This document shows, piece after piece, positions 49,246 through 58,613 of a stretch of 64,000 bases of DNA. The notes under the pieces are model-generated. The model had not been told where the DNA came from. It saw nothing but the letters and a program-made list of their open reading frames with translations, and ran no database searches. This DNA comes from Pseudomonas sp. 14P_8.1_Bac3 (lineage in GTDB: Bacteria > Pseudomonadota > Gammaproteobacteria > Pseudomonadales > Pseudomonadaceae). The position numbers were made by a program, and so were the translations under genes. Location of the stretch: assembly GCF_025466085.1 (NCBI RefSeq), contig NZ_JANLOD010000072.1:168612-232611 (forward strand), written 5' to 3'. Positions within the stretch are counted from its first letter, which is position 1; every line of letters starts with the position of its first letter.

Positions 49246-51458
49246 TGTCTTTTATCGATGACACTCGGATCGACCTGCCGCGCCGGCTTTTTCTCAAGCA
49301 GGCGACCACGCTCACTGCCGGTCTGGCGATTGCGTTTTATCTGCCTTTGGGCATAGCGGCGGCGGACCCCAAGGCCCCGTTGCCGTCAGGTGAATTCGAA
49401 CCGAATGCCTGGGTCCGGGTGATGCCCGACGGCACGGTGAAATTGGTAGTGCACAAACACGACTCCGGCACCGGCACCCACACCGCGCTGGCGGCATGCG
49501 TGGCCGAAGAGCTGGATGTGAATCCGATGACCGTACAGGTCATTTCGCCTGAAAACCCGTTTTTCGAGGCCTACATTCACCCGGTCTGGAAGGTCTATTC
49601 CACTGGCGGCAGCACCAGCGTGTCACTGGAATACCAGCGCTTGCGGATGGCCGGCGCCACGGCTCGTACCCTGTTACTGACGGCCGCGGCGAAGCGGTGG
49701 AACGTCGGCCCCGACAGTTGTACGACTGAAGAGGGACGGGTTGTGCATGGCGCCAGCCAGCGCAGCCTCGGCTACGGTGAATTGGCGGCCGAGGCTGCGC
49801 ATTTGTCGGCACCGGCCAAGGTCACGCTGAAGGACCCGGCGCAGTTCCAATACATCGGCAAATTGCGGCACAAGCGGGATGCGGCGGCCAAGGTGTGTGG
49901 GCGCTTCAAATACAGCATCGACGTCGTGCTGCCGCAGATGCTGGTGGCGGTGATCCAGCGCGCTCCCGTGGTCGGTGCGAAAGTGCTGGCCGTGGATTCC
50001 AATGCCGCGTTGCAGGTGCCGGGCGTGCGCAAGGTCATTGCGATCCCGGGCCGCCCCGACGTACTCGGCGGCAATCAGGAAGGTGTCGCGGTCCTGGCTG
50101 ACACTTACTGGGCTGCCCATCAGGGGCGAGCGGTGTTGAACGTGCAATGGAGCGAATCGCCCCTGGCCGGTTTCGACAGTGATCAATTGGCCACGGTGCA
50201 AGCAGCGGCCATCGACGACCCGGCTGCACAGCGGGTATCCGCACTGGCGGCGGGAAATGTCGCCGAGCAGTGGCCGAACGCCGCCAGGCTGCTCGAAGCC
50301 GACTATCGCATGCCCTACAAGGTGCAAAACCCGCTGGAGCCGGTGTGCATCACCGCGCAGGTCTCGAACAACGCCATCACCTACTGGGGCGGCGTGCAGG
50401 TGCCGTCGTCGGCGCTTGAGGCCGCCGAAACGGTATGCAGGATCGCCAAGGACAAGGTCACCATCAACGAGTTGGTGTCCGGTGGCAGTTTCGGTGCGCG
50501 GGAGGCCAAGTACTGGTTGTTCGAAGTGGCCTACCTGGCGCAACAGGCGAAGGTGCCGGTCAAGCTGATGAACAGCCGTGAAGATGAAATGCGTTCGCTG
50601 TTCATGCACCCGGCCACGTTGCACCGGGCCAAAGGGGCGCTGGACGCCGAGGGACGCTTGACCGCGTTGCAACTCGACGCGGTGTCGCCGGCTTCGCCGG
50701 AGCAGTGGGAGCCAGGGTACTTCGAGCGTTCGGACCACATGGACTACAGCACCACCGAAGCCATCACCGCGTGGGACTTCGCCTATCGCCCGGCGAACCT
50801 GGACCTGGCCTGGGTCAAGCATGAAAGCAACGTGCCCAGCGGCTGGTATCGCTCAGTCAGTTTCATTCCCAACGTGTTCGCCGTGGAAAGCTTCATGGAT
50901 GAACTGGCCCATGGTGCCGGGCAGGACCCTTTGGCCTTTCGCCTGGCCCACATGCACGACCGGCCTCGACACGTCGCGGTGCTGAAAAACGCTGCCGAAC
51001 GCGCTGGTTGGGGCGAACCGTTGCCGGAAGGCACGGCATTGGGGATCGCCACCAACCAGGGGTACACCAGCTTCATCGCGGTGGTCGCGCGGCTGTCGAA
51101 AAAGGACGGGGTGGTGAAGGTCGAGAAGCTCACCTGCGTGGTCGATTGCGGCCTGGCGGTATCGCCGGGCGGTGTCGAAGAACAGATCTACGGCGGATTG
51201 ATGTGGGGGCTGGGTCATGCGCTGTTCGATCGCATGGACATCAAGCAGGGCCGGGTCGTGCAGAGCAACTTTCATGACTATCGGGTGACACGCATGTCCG
51301 ACATGCCGACGGTAGACATCCTGGTGCTGGACGGTGAGCCGGGCAAACCCGGCGGCGTCGGTGAACTGGGCAGCCCGTCGGTGGCCCCGGCCATCGCCAA
51401 TGCCCTGTTCAGCCTGACCGGCGTGCGCCAGCGCTCGACGCCACTGACCCTGGGCTAA
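49245..51458 (+). CDS. Molybdenum hydroxylase large subunit (IorB-like), Tat-exported
   Basis: A 737-residue molybdopterin-binding subunit. The N-terminus has a twin-arginine signal (LPRRLFLKQATTLTAGLAIAFYLP), so the complex is probably exported with its small subunit. Domain marks are VHKHDSGTGTHTALAACVAEEL, TGGSTSVSLEYQRLR, GGVQVPSSALEA, VSGGSFGAREAKYW and the catalytic Glu in GGVGELGSPSVAPAIANALF near the C-terminus. Members hydroxylate N-heterocycles or oxidise aldehydes using water and pass electrons to an external acceptor. No cytochrome c domain or separate cytochrome gene is seen. Substrate unknown. Confidence 0.92.
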   Translation: MSFIDDTRIDLPRRLFLKQATTLTAGLAIAFYLPLGIAAADPKAPLPSGEFEPNAWVRVMPDGTVKLVVHKHDSGTGTHTALAACVAEELDVNPMTVQVISPENPFFEAYIHPVWKVYSTGGSTSVSLEYQRLRMAGATARTLLLTAAAKRWNVGPDSCTTEEGRVVHGASQRSLGYGELAAEAAHLSAPAKVTLKDPAQFQYIGKLRHKRDAAAKVCGRFKYSIDVVLPQMLVAVIQRAPVVGAKVLAVDSNAALQVPGVRKVIAIPGRPDVLGGNQEGVAVLADTYWAAHQGRAVLNVQWSESPLAGFDSDQLATVQAAAIDDPAAQRVSALAAGNVAEQWPNAARLLEADYRMPYKVQNPLEPVCITAQVSNNAITYWGGVQVPSSALEAAETVCRIAKDKVTINELVSGGSFGAREAKYWLFEVAYLAQQAKVPVKLMNSREDEMRSLFMHPATLHRAKGALDAEGRLTALQLDAVSPASPEQWEPGYFERSDHMDYSTTEAITAWDFAYRPANLDLAWVKHESNVPSGWYRSVSFIPNVFAVESFMDELAHGAGQDPLAFRLAHMHDRPRHVAVLKNAAERAGWGEPLPEGTALGIATNQGYTSFIAVVARLSKKDGVVKVEKLTCVVDCGLAVSPGGVEEQIYGGLMWGLGHALFDRMDIKQGRVVQSNFHDYRVTRMSDMPTVDILVLDGEPGKPGGVGELGSPSVAPAIANALFSLTGVRQRSTPLTLG

Positions 51459-51464
51459 GCCGTC

Positions 51465-52370
51465 ATGGACCTGCGCCTGCTGCGGTATTTCATGGCCCTT
51501 GCCGAGGAGCTGCACTTTGGCCGGGCCGCCACGCGTCTGCACATCTGCCAGCCGCCGCTGAGCCAGCAGATTCGCCTGCTGGAGGAGGAACTGGGCACGC
51601 CGCTGTTCGAGCGCAGCCATCACCGGGTCGAGCTGACCGCGGCCGGGCAGATGCTCAAGGAACAGGCACCGCTGGTATTCGAACAACTGAACCGCGCACT
51701 GGACCTGACCCGTCAGACCGGACGGGGCCAGTTGGGGGAGCTGGAAATCGGCATGATCAGTTCGGTCATGGTGGGCGTGCTGCCGGGGGCGTTGCACCTG
51801 TTCCGCGAGCGCTATCCTCAGGTGTCCTGGCGCCTGCATGAAATGACACCGGCGGCTCAGGTCGCGGCGTTGAAGGAAAAACGCATCGATGCCTGTGTAT
51901 TCAGGGTCGGCTATGACGATCCGCAGTTGCGCAATGAACTGCTGATCTACGAGCCGATTCGCGTGGTGATGCCGGTCGATCATCCCTTGGCCCAGCGCGA
52001 AAGCCTGGCGCCCGCGGACCTGGCGCAGGAGCCTTTTGTGGCGCTGGAGCTCAAGCAGTCGCGGTTTGCCGATTTTCTCTTTCAGTGCTGCATCAAGTCG
52101 GGTTTCACCCCTCATATCCGTCAGCAGGTCATCGAGGTACAAACCCTGCTCAGTCTGGTACGCGCCGGCTTCGGCGTGGCGTTATTGCCGGCGTCCATCG
52201 AGCAGATGGCGCCTGCCGGGCTGGTGTTCCGCCGCCTGACCCCAGCCTTGCCGGAGGTGCCGCTGTACGTCACTTATCGCGCTGACGATGACTCGCCGGT
52301 GCTCAAGCTGTTTCTCGATACGTTACGCGAACGGGTTCTCGAGGAACGCGGTGGTGGATCGTATCGATGA
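51465..52370 (+). CDS. LysR-family regulator (BenM/CatR-like)
   Basis: A 301-residue LysR regulator with the start MDLRLLRYFMALAEELHFGRAA and HTH ARLHICQPPLSQQIRLLE-like segment (about residues 23-41). It lies only 6 bp after the IorB stop, in the same direction, so it is co-transcribed with the hydroxylase, which is less usual than the divergent LysR arrangement. BenM/CatM-type relatives respond to aromatic-degradation intermediates. Confidence 0.92.
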   Translation: MDLRLLRYFMALAEELHFGRAATRLHICQPPLSQQIRLLEEELGTPLFERSHHRVELTAAGQMLKEQAPLVFEQLNRALDLTRQTGRGQLGELEIGMISSVMVGVLPGALHLFRERYPQVSWRLHEMTPAAQVAALKEKRIDACVFRVGYDDPQLRNELLIYEPIRVVMPVDHPLAQRESLAPADLAQEPFVALELKQSRFADFLFQCCIKSGFTPHIRQQVIEVQTLLSLVRAGFGVALLPASIEQMAPAGLVFRRLTPALPEVPLYVTYRADDDSPVLKLFLDTLRERVLEERGGGSYR

Positions 52371-52484
52371 GGGTCGCGCGGCAAAAAATGGATAGCGGTC
52401 GCCTGGCCCGAGCGGACAGGGATAAGCCCCTCTGATAGTCTCTCCCGGGCCTGCTTTCGGCCTGACACAAAGGAGATGGGGTGG

Positions 52485-53018
52485 ATGAGCAAATTCAGGG
52501 TTCGCGAGCTGAAAAGCACGGATACCGCGGCGTTGCTCGCGTTCGAAATCGAGAACCGTGAATGGTTCGAATCTCACATCGACGCGCGCGATCCTGCTTT
52601 TTACTCATTGCAGGGTGTCGCCCATCACATTGAACACTATCTGCTCGATTTCGCTCGTGGCGCCTGGCACCCGTTGGTTATCGAGGATGACAGTGGAAAA
52701 ATAGTCGGCCGAGCCAATCTGAAAAGCATCAACTCGCCGGCGCGTTCCGCGGAAGTTGGCTACCGGGTAGGTCAACGCGTTTGTGGGCAGGGACTGGCCA
52801 CGCTGGCGCTGCAACAGCTGATCCACGAGGCACAATCACGTTGGCAACTCACGCAGCTGGTTGCGTATGTCTACCCGGAGAACGCAGGCTCGAAAAAAGT
52901 ACTCGAACGCTGCGGATTCTTGCTCGAACAGCCTGCTGACCACGACCAAACAGCAGGCGAATGCCGGTTTGTGCGCCCGATCCACTGTAGGAGCGAGCTC
53001 GCTCGCGATGGTCGTTAA
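52485..53018 (+). CDS. GNAT-family N-acetyltransferase (RimJ-like)
   Basis: A 177-residue acetyltransferase. The ATG at 52485 is 9 bases from AGGAG; an in-frame ATG at 52476 directly abuts the same AGGAG and is less likely. The acetyl-CoA region is VGYRVGQRVCGQGLATLALQQLIHEA (about residues 86-111) and VYPENAGSKKVLERCGF (about 126-142). RimJ/RimL-type members acetylate protein N-termini or small amines. The last eight or so residues (CRSELARDGR) are translated REP and include the stop codon. Confidence 0.87.
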   Translation: MSKFRVRELKSTDTAALLAFEIENREWFESHIDARDPAFYSLQGVAHHIEHYLLDFARGAWHPLVIEDDSGKIVGRANLKSINSPARSAEVGYRVGQRVCGQGLATLALQQLIHEAQSRWQLTQLVAYVYPENAGSKKVLERCGFLLEQPADHDQTAGECRFVRPIHCRSELARDGR

Positions 53019-53086
53019 CGCTGACGCGGGCTGCCTGAATGAACGCGCCGTCTTTGAAACCATCGCCAGCATGCTGGCTCCTACAG
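52985..53086. repeat. REP pair overlapping the 3' end of the GNAT gene
   Basis: CTGTAGGAGCGAGCTCGCTCG and an inverted ATCGCCAGCATGCTGGCTCCTACAG about 55 bp later. The first copy provides the last codons and stop of the GNAT gene. The rest of the gap to the chemoreceptor start at 53249 holds an AT-rich promoter-like stretch. Confidence 0.88.
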
Positions 53087-53248
53087 GTGTTGGTGTGATC
53101 CCGATTCCGCCATTCACTCCGGATGGGAATTCGCACCCCCGGCATTTTTTACTATCATTCTGATAATAGAATCAAATACTGTATAAAGAATAAAGCGAGC
53201 CACTTGCTCGCTCAGACACGTCCTATAAAAACAAAAACGGAACTCCAC

Positions 53249-54900
53249 ATGTCACTCCTGAAAAGCCTTTCCATTGGCGCCAAGCTCCTGATGCTGCCGG
53301 CGTTATTTGTGCTCGCTCTGCTGGTTGTCTCGGGTATGGCCTATTACGGGCTGGCCAGGCAGCAGGCGGTTATCGAGGAAATCGACCAGTTGCGTTTCCA
53401 GCAATATCGCCAGGTACTGGAGACGTCGTCTGCTTCCCAGGCCGCGATGGTCGGTGCCTATGCCACTGGCTCGCGCATCCTTGAATCCAGCGGCCAGGCG
53501 TCCGCCGAAGAACTGGAATCCTACCTTGAGGACATGCAGGCCAGCGTCGACGACATGCGGGCCGGGCTCGACAAGGTGGCCCGCGAAACACGTCTGGGCG
53601 AGGAAGAGAAGGAGCTCTATCGCGCGGTGCAGGATCAGGCCGCGGTGGTGGGTGAAGGCCTGGAGGAATTCAAGCGCACAGCGTTGAGCGATCAAGTCCA
53701 GGCCGCCTCTCTGCTCGGGCGGGTGCGCGCCGACAACAACGGGTTGCAAGGGCAATTCAATCGTCTGCTGGGCCTGCAGGCGGAACTGACCTCCGCTGCG
53801 TTCGCCGAGGCGGGCGCCATGCAACGGCAGGTGTCACGGATGCTGGTCACGGTGCTGCTGATTGCCAGTGCACTGGCCGTCCTCGCCAGTCTGTTGTTGC
53901 GCGCGCAGATCATTCGGCCCATCCGTGAGATTGAGCAGGCGTCGATCGAGATGCGCGATGGTGACCTGACCCGGCGCGTGCGGGTGATGGGGCGAGACGA
54001 GGTGGCGCACACGGCGCAGGCGTTCAACCAACTCATCGACAGCTTCCAGCAGGCCATGCGCCAGGTCGCCGCCGTCGCGGCCTCGGTCGGCGCCTCGGCA
54101 GAGGAACTGGTCGGCACCTCGGCACGCGTGGCCGAGAGTTCTACGGCGCAGGCCGGAGCGGTTGGCGCGGTGTCGATGACCATCGAGCAGATGAGCGACG
54201 GGATTGCCGCGATCTCCAGCCATGCGGAAAGCCTGCGCAGCTGTGCCGAGGCCAGTTTGCGGGGGCCGAAGACGGGCACCTGGCGTTGTCGCGGCTGCTC
54301 GAGAAAATCGACAGCGTGCGCCTTGCCTTCTCGGCCATCCGCGGTTCGGTGGGCGACTTCGTCGAAAGCACCACGGCAATCACCGCCAGCATCGGTCAGG
54401 TCAAGGACCTCTCGGCGCAGACCAGCATGCTCGCGCTCAACGCGGCGATCGAGGCGGCCCGGGCCGGCGAGAGCGGACGCGGTTTCAGCGTGGTGGCTGA
54501 CGAAGTGCGCAACCTGGCGCAGCGCTCGGCGCTGGCCGCCAACTCGATCAATCAGTTGACGATGAAGCTGGAGAGCCAGTCCGAGGTGGTCGACGAAGCG
54601 TTGCGCGCCGGCACGGTCGCTCTGGACGACAGCGGCCGACTGCTGAGCGAGCTGGAAAGCACCCTGCAGCAGGCAACGGAACTGGTCGGCGACTCCACGC
54701 GCGGGGTGGACCGGATCGCCGACGCGGTGAGCGTGCAGAGCGAAGGCGGGCGCGGCATCGTGGAGAACGTCGAGCACATCTCACGCATGGCTGGCGAGGG
54801 TGATGCGATCACCCATCAGGTATCAAGGGCCGTGGTCTCGCTGCGTGAACTGTCCGACGAGCTGAGCCTGGCAGTGGGACGGTTTCGCTTCGAGACCTGA
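53249..54900 (+). pseudogene. Methyl-accepting chemotaxis protein, single-base frameshift in a G run
   Basis: Reads as a normal ~550-residue chemoreceptor if one base is restored. TM1 (about residues 11-33), periplasmic helical-bundle ligand domain (about 34-192), TM2 (about 193-215), HAMP (RPIREIEQASIEMRDGDLTRRV), then the signalling domain. The frame from 53249 runs correctly to SLRG at about 54262 and then becomes Arg-rich nonsense to a stop at 54559. The correct frame resumes at GAEDGHLALSRLLEKID and carries the hallmark LSAQTSMLALNAAIEAARAGESGRGF to a stop at 54900. The break is in GGGGG at 54261-54265; six Gs would restore the frame. Sequencing error or real inactivation. Confidence 0.88.
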
Positions 54901-56429
54901 TCGTCAGGCGGGGGGCTTGCCTGACTCTTCGGCGTGCGGAATATCAGCAACAGCGGCATGATCCCGATGGACAGCAGCATCAGCAGCTTGAAGTCATCCA
55001 GGTAGGCAATCCAGCTGGCCTGCACGGTGATCATGCCATCCAGCGCCGCACGCCCGCTGGCGGTTAACGGGTTGAGCTGGGCGCTCACCGGCCAGGCGTA
55101 GAACAGGCGGTTGAACGGTGTCACATAGGCACCGATTTCCGCATGGTTGATCTGGGTGTTTTGTGCCAGCAGCACTGTCACGATCGAGATGCCGACGCTT
55201 GAGCCGACATTGCGTGACAGGTTGTACAGGCCCGTGGCTTCGCCGCGCAGATGCGGGGGCAGGGTGGTGAAGGCGATGGTGGTCAGCGGGACGAACAGCA
55301 GCCCGAGGCTCGCGCCCTGGATGAAGCCCACGTAGATGATGGTGTCGATCGATACCGCCGGCGTCCATCCGGTCATCATGTACATCGACCACGCGGACAG
55401 CGCCAGGCCGCAGAACAAAATCCAGCGAATGTCGACTTTGCCCATGATCTTGCCGGCGAGGAACATGCTCAGCATCGTCCCCAGGCCGCGCGGGCCCATG
55501 ACCAGGCCAGCGGTGAGCACCGGGTAGCCCATCAGGGTTTGCAGGTAAGGCGTCATCAGCGCCAGCGACGCCAGATAGGTAATGCCAATGATGAAGATGA
55601 ACACGACCGCTACCGAGTAGTTGCGGTCCTTGAACAGTTTAAGGCTGATAAAGGGCTTGTCGTGGGTGAAGGTGTGGACGAGGAAAATGTACGAAGCGAC
55701 GGCGGCGACCAGGGCCTCGATGATGATTTCCCCTGAGTCGAACCAGCCCAGTTGCTCCCCGCGGTCGAGGAACAATTGAATCGCCATGATGGCGACGCTG
55801 AGCGAGCCAAAGCCCAGCCAGTCAAGGCGCGCGGTGCGGTCGGCCGGGGTTTCGCGAATGAAGCGGGTCATGCCGATAAAGGCCAGCAACCCGATCGGCA
55901 AGTTGATAAAGAACACCCAGCGCCAGCTGAGGTGCTCCGTCAGCCAGCCGCCGAGCATCGGCCCCAGCACCGGGCCGACCATCACCGAGACGCCGAACAG
56001 GGCCACGGCCGAGCCACGGTCTTTCAGCGGGTAGATATCCAGCAGAATGCCTTGCGACAACGGAACCAGGGCAGCGCCTGCCAGCCCTTGCAGCAGGCGG
56101 AACAGAATGATTTCTTCCAGGGAGCGGGCAATACCGCAGAGCACCGACGCCAGTACAAAACCAAAGATCGACCACAGCAGCACGCGCTTGCGACCGAAGC
56201 GCCGGGCGAGGAATGCCGAGGGCGGCGTCATGATCGCCGTGGCGACGATGTACGAGGTCAGCACCCAGTTGATCTGATCGGCGCTGGCCGACACGCTGCC
56301 TTGCATATAGGGCAGGGCGACGTTGGCGATGGTGGTGTCCAGCGCTTGCATGACCACGGCCAGGACCACGCAAAGCGTGATCAGCATCCGCAGCGGTGAG
56401 GGCGGCAGCGGCCCGGATGCTTCACTCAT
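54816..56429 (-). CDS. MFS drug transporter, DHA2/EmrB type
   Basis: A 537-residue, 14-helix proton-driven exporter. It has the DHA2 motif VMQALDTTIANVALPYMQG near the N-terminus, WVLTSYIVATAIMTP, and LARRFGRKRVLLWSIFGF. It works with the HlyD-type protein encoded upstream (8-bp overlap). The last ~30 residues overlap the convergent chemoreceptor gene antisense, which is unusual. If the GGGGGG run at 54910-54915 were one base longer, the protein would end at 54904, just past the chemoreceptor stop, at the usual ~507 residues. The annotated end is therefore doubtful. Confidence 0.9.
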   Translation of the reverse strand: MSEASGPLPPSPLRMLITLCVVLAVVMQALDTTIANVALPYMQGSVSASADQINWVLTSYIVATAIMTPPSAFLARRFGRKRVLLWSIFGFVLASVLCGIARSLEEIILFRLLQGLAGAALVPLSQGILLDIYPLKDRGSAVALFGVSVMVGPVLGPMLGGWLTEHLSWRWVFFINLPIGLLAFIGMTRFIRETPADRTARLDWLGFGSLSVAIMAIQLFLDRGEQLGWFDSGEIIIEALVAAVASYIFLVHTFTHDKPFISLKLFKDRNYSVAVVFIFIIGITYLASLALMTPYLQTLMGYPVLTAGLVMGPRGLGTMLSMFLAGKIMGKVDIRWILFCGLALSAWSMYMMTGWTPAVSIDTIIYVGFIQGASLGLLFVPLTTIAFTTLPPHLRGEATGLYNLSRNVGSSVGISIVTVLLAQNTQINHAEIGAYVTPFNRLFYAWPVSAQLNPLTASGRAALDGMITVQASWIAYLDDFKLLMLLSIGIMPLLLIFRTPKSQASPPPDDQVSKRNRPTARLSSSDSSRSETTALDT

Positions 56430-57603
56430 GATGGCGGGCGAACAGGTTGCTCAACGGTTTCGGCAGGCCGCGGGCGGTGCCGGTATCGATCTCTACCACG
56501 GCGCTCATGCCATGGCGCAGCGCCGGTTTGCCGGCCGCATCGTCGATACGGATCCGCAGCGGAATACGCTGCACGACCTTGACCCAGTTGCCCGTGGTGT
56601 TCTGCGCCGGCAGCAGCGAAAAGCTCGAACTGGAGGCCGGGCTGATGCTTTCCACGGTGCCGTGCCAGATGACACCGGGGTAGGTGTCGACCTCGATGGA
56701 GACGCCCTGGCCGGCATGAGCGTTGGTCAGCTCGGTTTCTTTCGGTGAGGCGGCCACCCACAGGCGCTCGCTGGACACCAGGCTGAAGCCCGACTGTGGC
56801 GGTTGCAGGTAAGCGCCCACTTGCAGCGCGTCAACGTTGGTCACCACGCCATCGAACGGCGCGGTCACCACGGTGTTACGCAGGTTGCGTTCGGCTTCAT
56901 TGAGCGCCGCTTTCGCTTGCAGGTAGGACGGGTGCTGCTCCAGAGGCCTGTCCAGCCGCCCACCCAGTTGGGCCAATGCCGCGGCGGCCTGGGCTTTCGC
57001 GACTGACACCTGTTGGCGGGTGTTGTCGAGGTCCTGGCGGGCGTCGTCGTAGAGGGTTTTTGATACGGCAGCCACGCTGACCAGCTTTTCCAGGCGTTGG
57101 AGATTGGTCTGGAAGTACGGCAGCCGGGCTTCCGCCTGGGCAATCTCGGCCAGCGACTGGTTGTAGCTGGCCTTGAGGTAGAGGATCTGGTTGCGTGCGT
57201 TTTCCAGTTGCGCGGTGGCGCTGGCCAAGGCGATCTCAAAGGGTTCGGCTTTCAGGCGAAACAACACCTGGCCCTTGCGCACGACCTGGTTGTCAGTCAC
57301 CTCGATGGCCGCCACGATCCCGGCCACATCCGTGGACACACCGACCCGTTCAGCCTGAATGTAAGCGTTGTCGGTGCTGACCACCTGGCCGCCCACTACG
57401 TACCAGACGGCACTCGCCACGACGGCGAGCGGTGCCAGCAGAAACAATCCGCTGCGCCAGCGTTGCCGTGCCGCGTCAGGCGGTCCCTGCACGGAACTGT
57501 CAGGGGTTGGCGCCTCGGGCATCTGCATTTGAGGTTTTTCCGGTGGATCGATCGGCCGGGCTTCGGCATGCACCGCAGGACGCTGCAAGGTGGACTCAGC
57601 CAT
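56422..57603 (-). CDS. HlyD-family membrane-fusion protein (EmrA-like)
   Basis: A 393-residue periplasmic adaptor with a Pro-rich cytosolic N-terminus (about residues 1-48), one membrane anchor (SGLFLLAPLAVVASAVWYVVGG, about 51-72), a biotinyl-lipoyl-like domain (VSTDVAGIVAAIEVTDNQVVRKGQVLFRL), an alpha-helical hairpin (about 130-230) and beta-barrel. It links the EmrB-like transporter to an outer-membrane channel that is not encoded here. Its start overlaps the MarR stop by 8 bp, so marR-emrA-emrB form one operon. Confidence 0.92.
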   Translation of the reverse strand: MAESTLQRPAVHAEARPIDPPEKPQMQMPEAPTPDSSVQGPPDAARQRWRSGLFLLAPLAVVASAVWYVVGGQVVSTDNAYIQAERVGVSTDVAGIVAAIEVTDNQVVRKGQVLFRLKAEPFEIALASATAQLENARNQILYLKASYNQSLAEIAQAEARLPYFQTNLQRLEKLVSVAAVSKTLYDDARQDLDNTRQQVSVAKAQAAAALAQLGGRLDRPLEQHPSYLQAKAALNEAERNLRNTVVTAPFDGVVTNVDALQVGAYLQPPQSGFSLVSSERLWVAASPKETELTNAHAGQGVSIEVDTYPGVIWHGTVESISPASSSSFSLLPAQNTTGNWVKVVQRIPLRIRIDDAAGKPALRHGMSAVVEIDTGTARGLPKPLSNLFARHHE

Positions 57604-58075
57604 GTTTCACCTCAGGCGCCGCGCAAGCGACGGGTTGATCCACGGGCTGGCTGCAGGCCGTCAATAAATGTTCGCGCATCCGTTCGAGGTACTGCAGCAA
57701 TTGGTCGTGCTCCTGAGCGGAAAAGTCCACCATGGTTTCCACCCGGGTCTGTTCACCTATGGTGCGCATGAACTGCAGCAGCGGGTGGGCAGTGGGGGTG
57801 AGGAACAGCAAGGTAAAACGGCGGTCGGTGGGATGGTTGCGGCGCTCGATCAAACCGCGCTCCTGCATTTTGTCGAGCAGGCGCACCAACGTGACCGACT
57901 CTATTTCCAGCAGGTCGGCCAGGCCTTTCTGGTGAATGCCCTCATGCACGGACAGCTTGGCAAGCACTTGCCATTGCGAGCGTGTGAGGCCGGCTGCGCG
58001 GGCCCGCTGTTCGAAGCGTTTACGCATCAAGCGGGCTACGTCATGAAGGACAAAGCCGAGGGTGGATCGAGTCAT
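57596..58075 (-). CDS. MarR-family transcriptional regulator
   Basis: A 159-residue winged-helix repressor. The ATG at 58075 (MTRSTLGFVLHDVARLMRKRF) is the conserved start; a longer start at 58183 is rejected. The DNA-binding core is SQWQVLAKLSVHEGIHQKGLADLLEIESVTLVRLLDKM followed by the wing ERRNHPTDRRFTLLFLT. It precedes and overlaps the efflux genes and probably represses its own operon, releasing on a phenolic or drug ligand. Confidence 0.93.
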   Translation of the reverse strand: MTRSTLGFVLHDVARLMRKRFEQRARAAGLTRSQWQVLAKLSVHEGIHQKGLADLLEIESVTLVRLLDKMQERGLIERRNHPTDRRFTLLFLTPTAHPLLQFMRTIGEQTRVETMVDFSAQEHDQLLQYLERMREHLLTACSQPVDQPVACAAPEVKHG

Positions 58076-58157
58076 CGTCAGAGCGCCTGAAATTAACTGA
58101 GCAAGCTCATAGTAATGAGGCTTATGAATTTTCCGCCAGCCATTTTTTGCAAATTTT

Positions 58158-58291
58158 TGATCATTAATCAGAAAAATGTTCACTAATGTTTTTCCGCGAA
58201 AAAGTCATACTCCGAACGGACGATGCTTATGCATAGGTCGGCTCCAGGCCCTTCGGTGAAGCTGTTTTTGTTTAAGATATGATCATTAATC
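58158..58291. promoter_or_regulatory. Two direct copies of TGATCATTAATC in the MarR upstream region
   Basis: The 12-mer TGATCATTAATC occurs at 58158-58169 and 58280-58291, 122 bp apart. Each holds a TGATCA palindrome plus an ATTAAT palindrome, typical material for a MarR operator. They lie in the AT-rich 323-bp gap (58076-58398) between marR and the Rieske remnant; no other gene was seen there. Confidence 0.5.
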
Positions 58292-58398
58292 TGATATCTG
58301 TGCATTTTTATGTTGCCCGCTTCGCGTTGACCGTCTAACGTTGCGCTAATCGCGATACCTGCAGCTGCCCGAAAAACAACAAAAAATGAGGCGAACCG

Positions 58399-58521
58399 AT
58401 GACGACTCCTGGCTGGTGGGCCATGGCGCTTTCCGAAGCCGTGAATGACCAAACACCGTTGGCCGTAGCCTACGGTGGCGAAGAGCTGGTGCTGTTCCGC
58501 AATGCGGCCGGCCAGGCGTAA
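58399..58521 (+). pseudogene. N-terminal remnant of a VanA-like Rieske oxygenase
   Basis: A 40-codon frame, MTTPGWWAMALSEAVNDQTP through LVLFRNAAGQA then stop. It matches the first residues of VanA-type Rieske oxygenases (compare WYVAAWDTEV and IVLYRKTDGEA in the cluster A protein) but ends before the Cys-x-His cluster ligands. The catalytic domain is not found downstream. About 90 bp of unassignable sequence separates it from the LysR pseudogene. It is a leftover of a third Rieske system. Confidence 0.7.
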
Positions 58522-58613
58522 CGATACGTCAGGGCAGCTACCCGGACCCGAGTGTAACCAGCGCGTGGACCGAGCTGTTTCATATATTCAGGCGGCAGGT
58601 ATCAGAAAATCAG

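Noticed and set aside
58183..58452. 89-codon minus-strand frame upstream of marR
   Set aside because: It covers the AT-rich regulatory region and the Rieske remnant, with no domain features.
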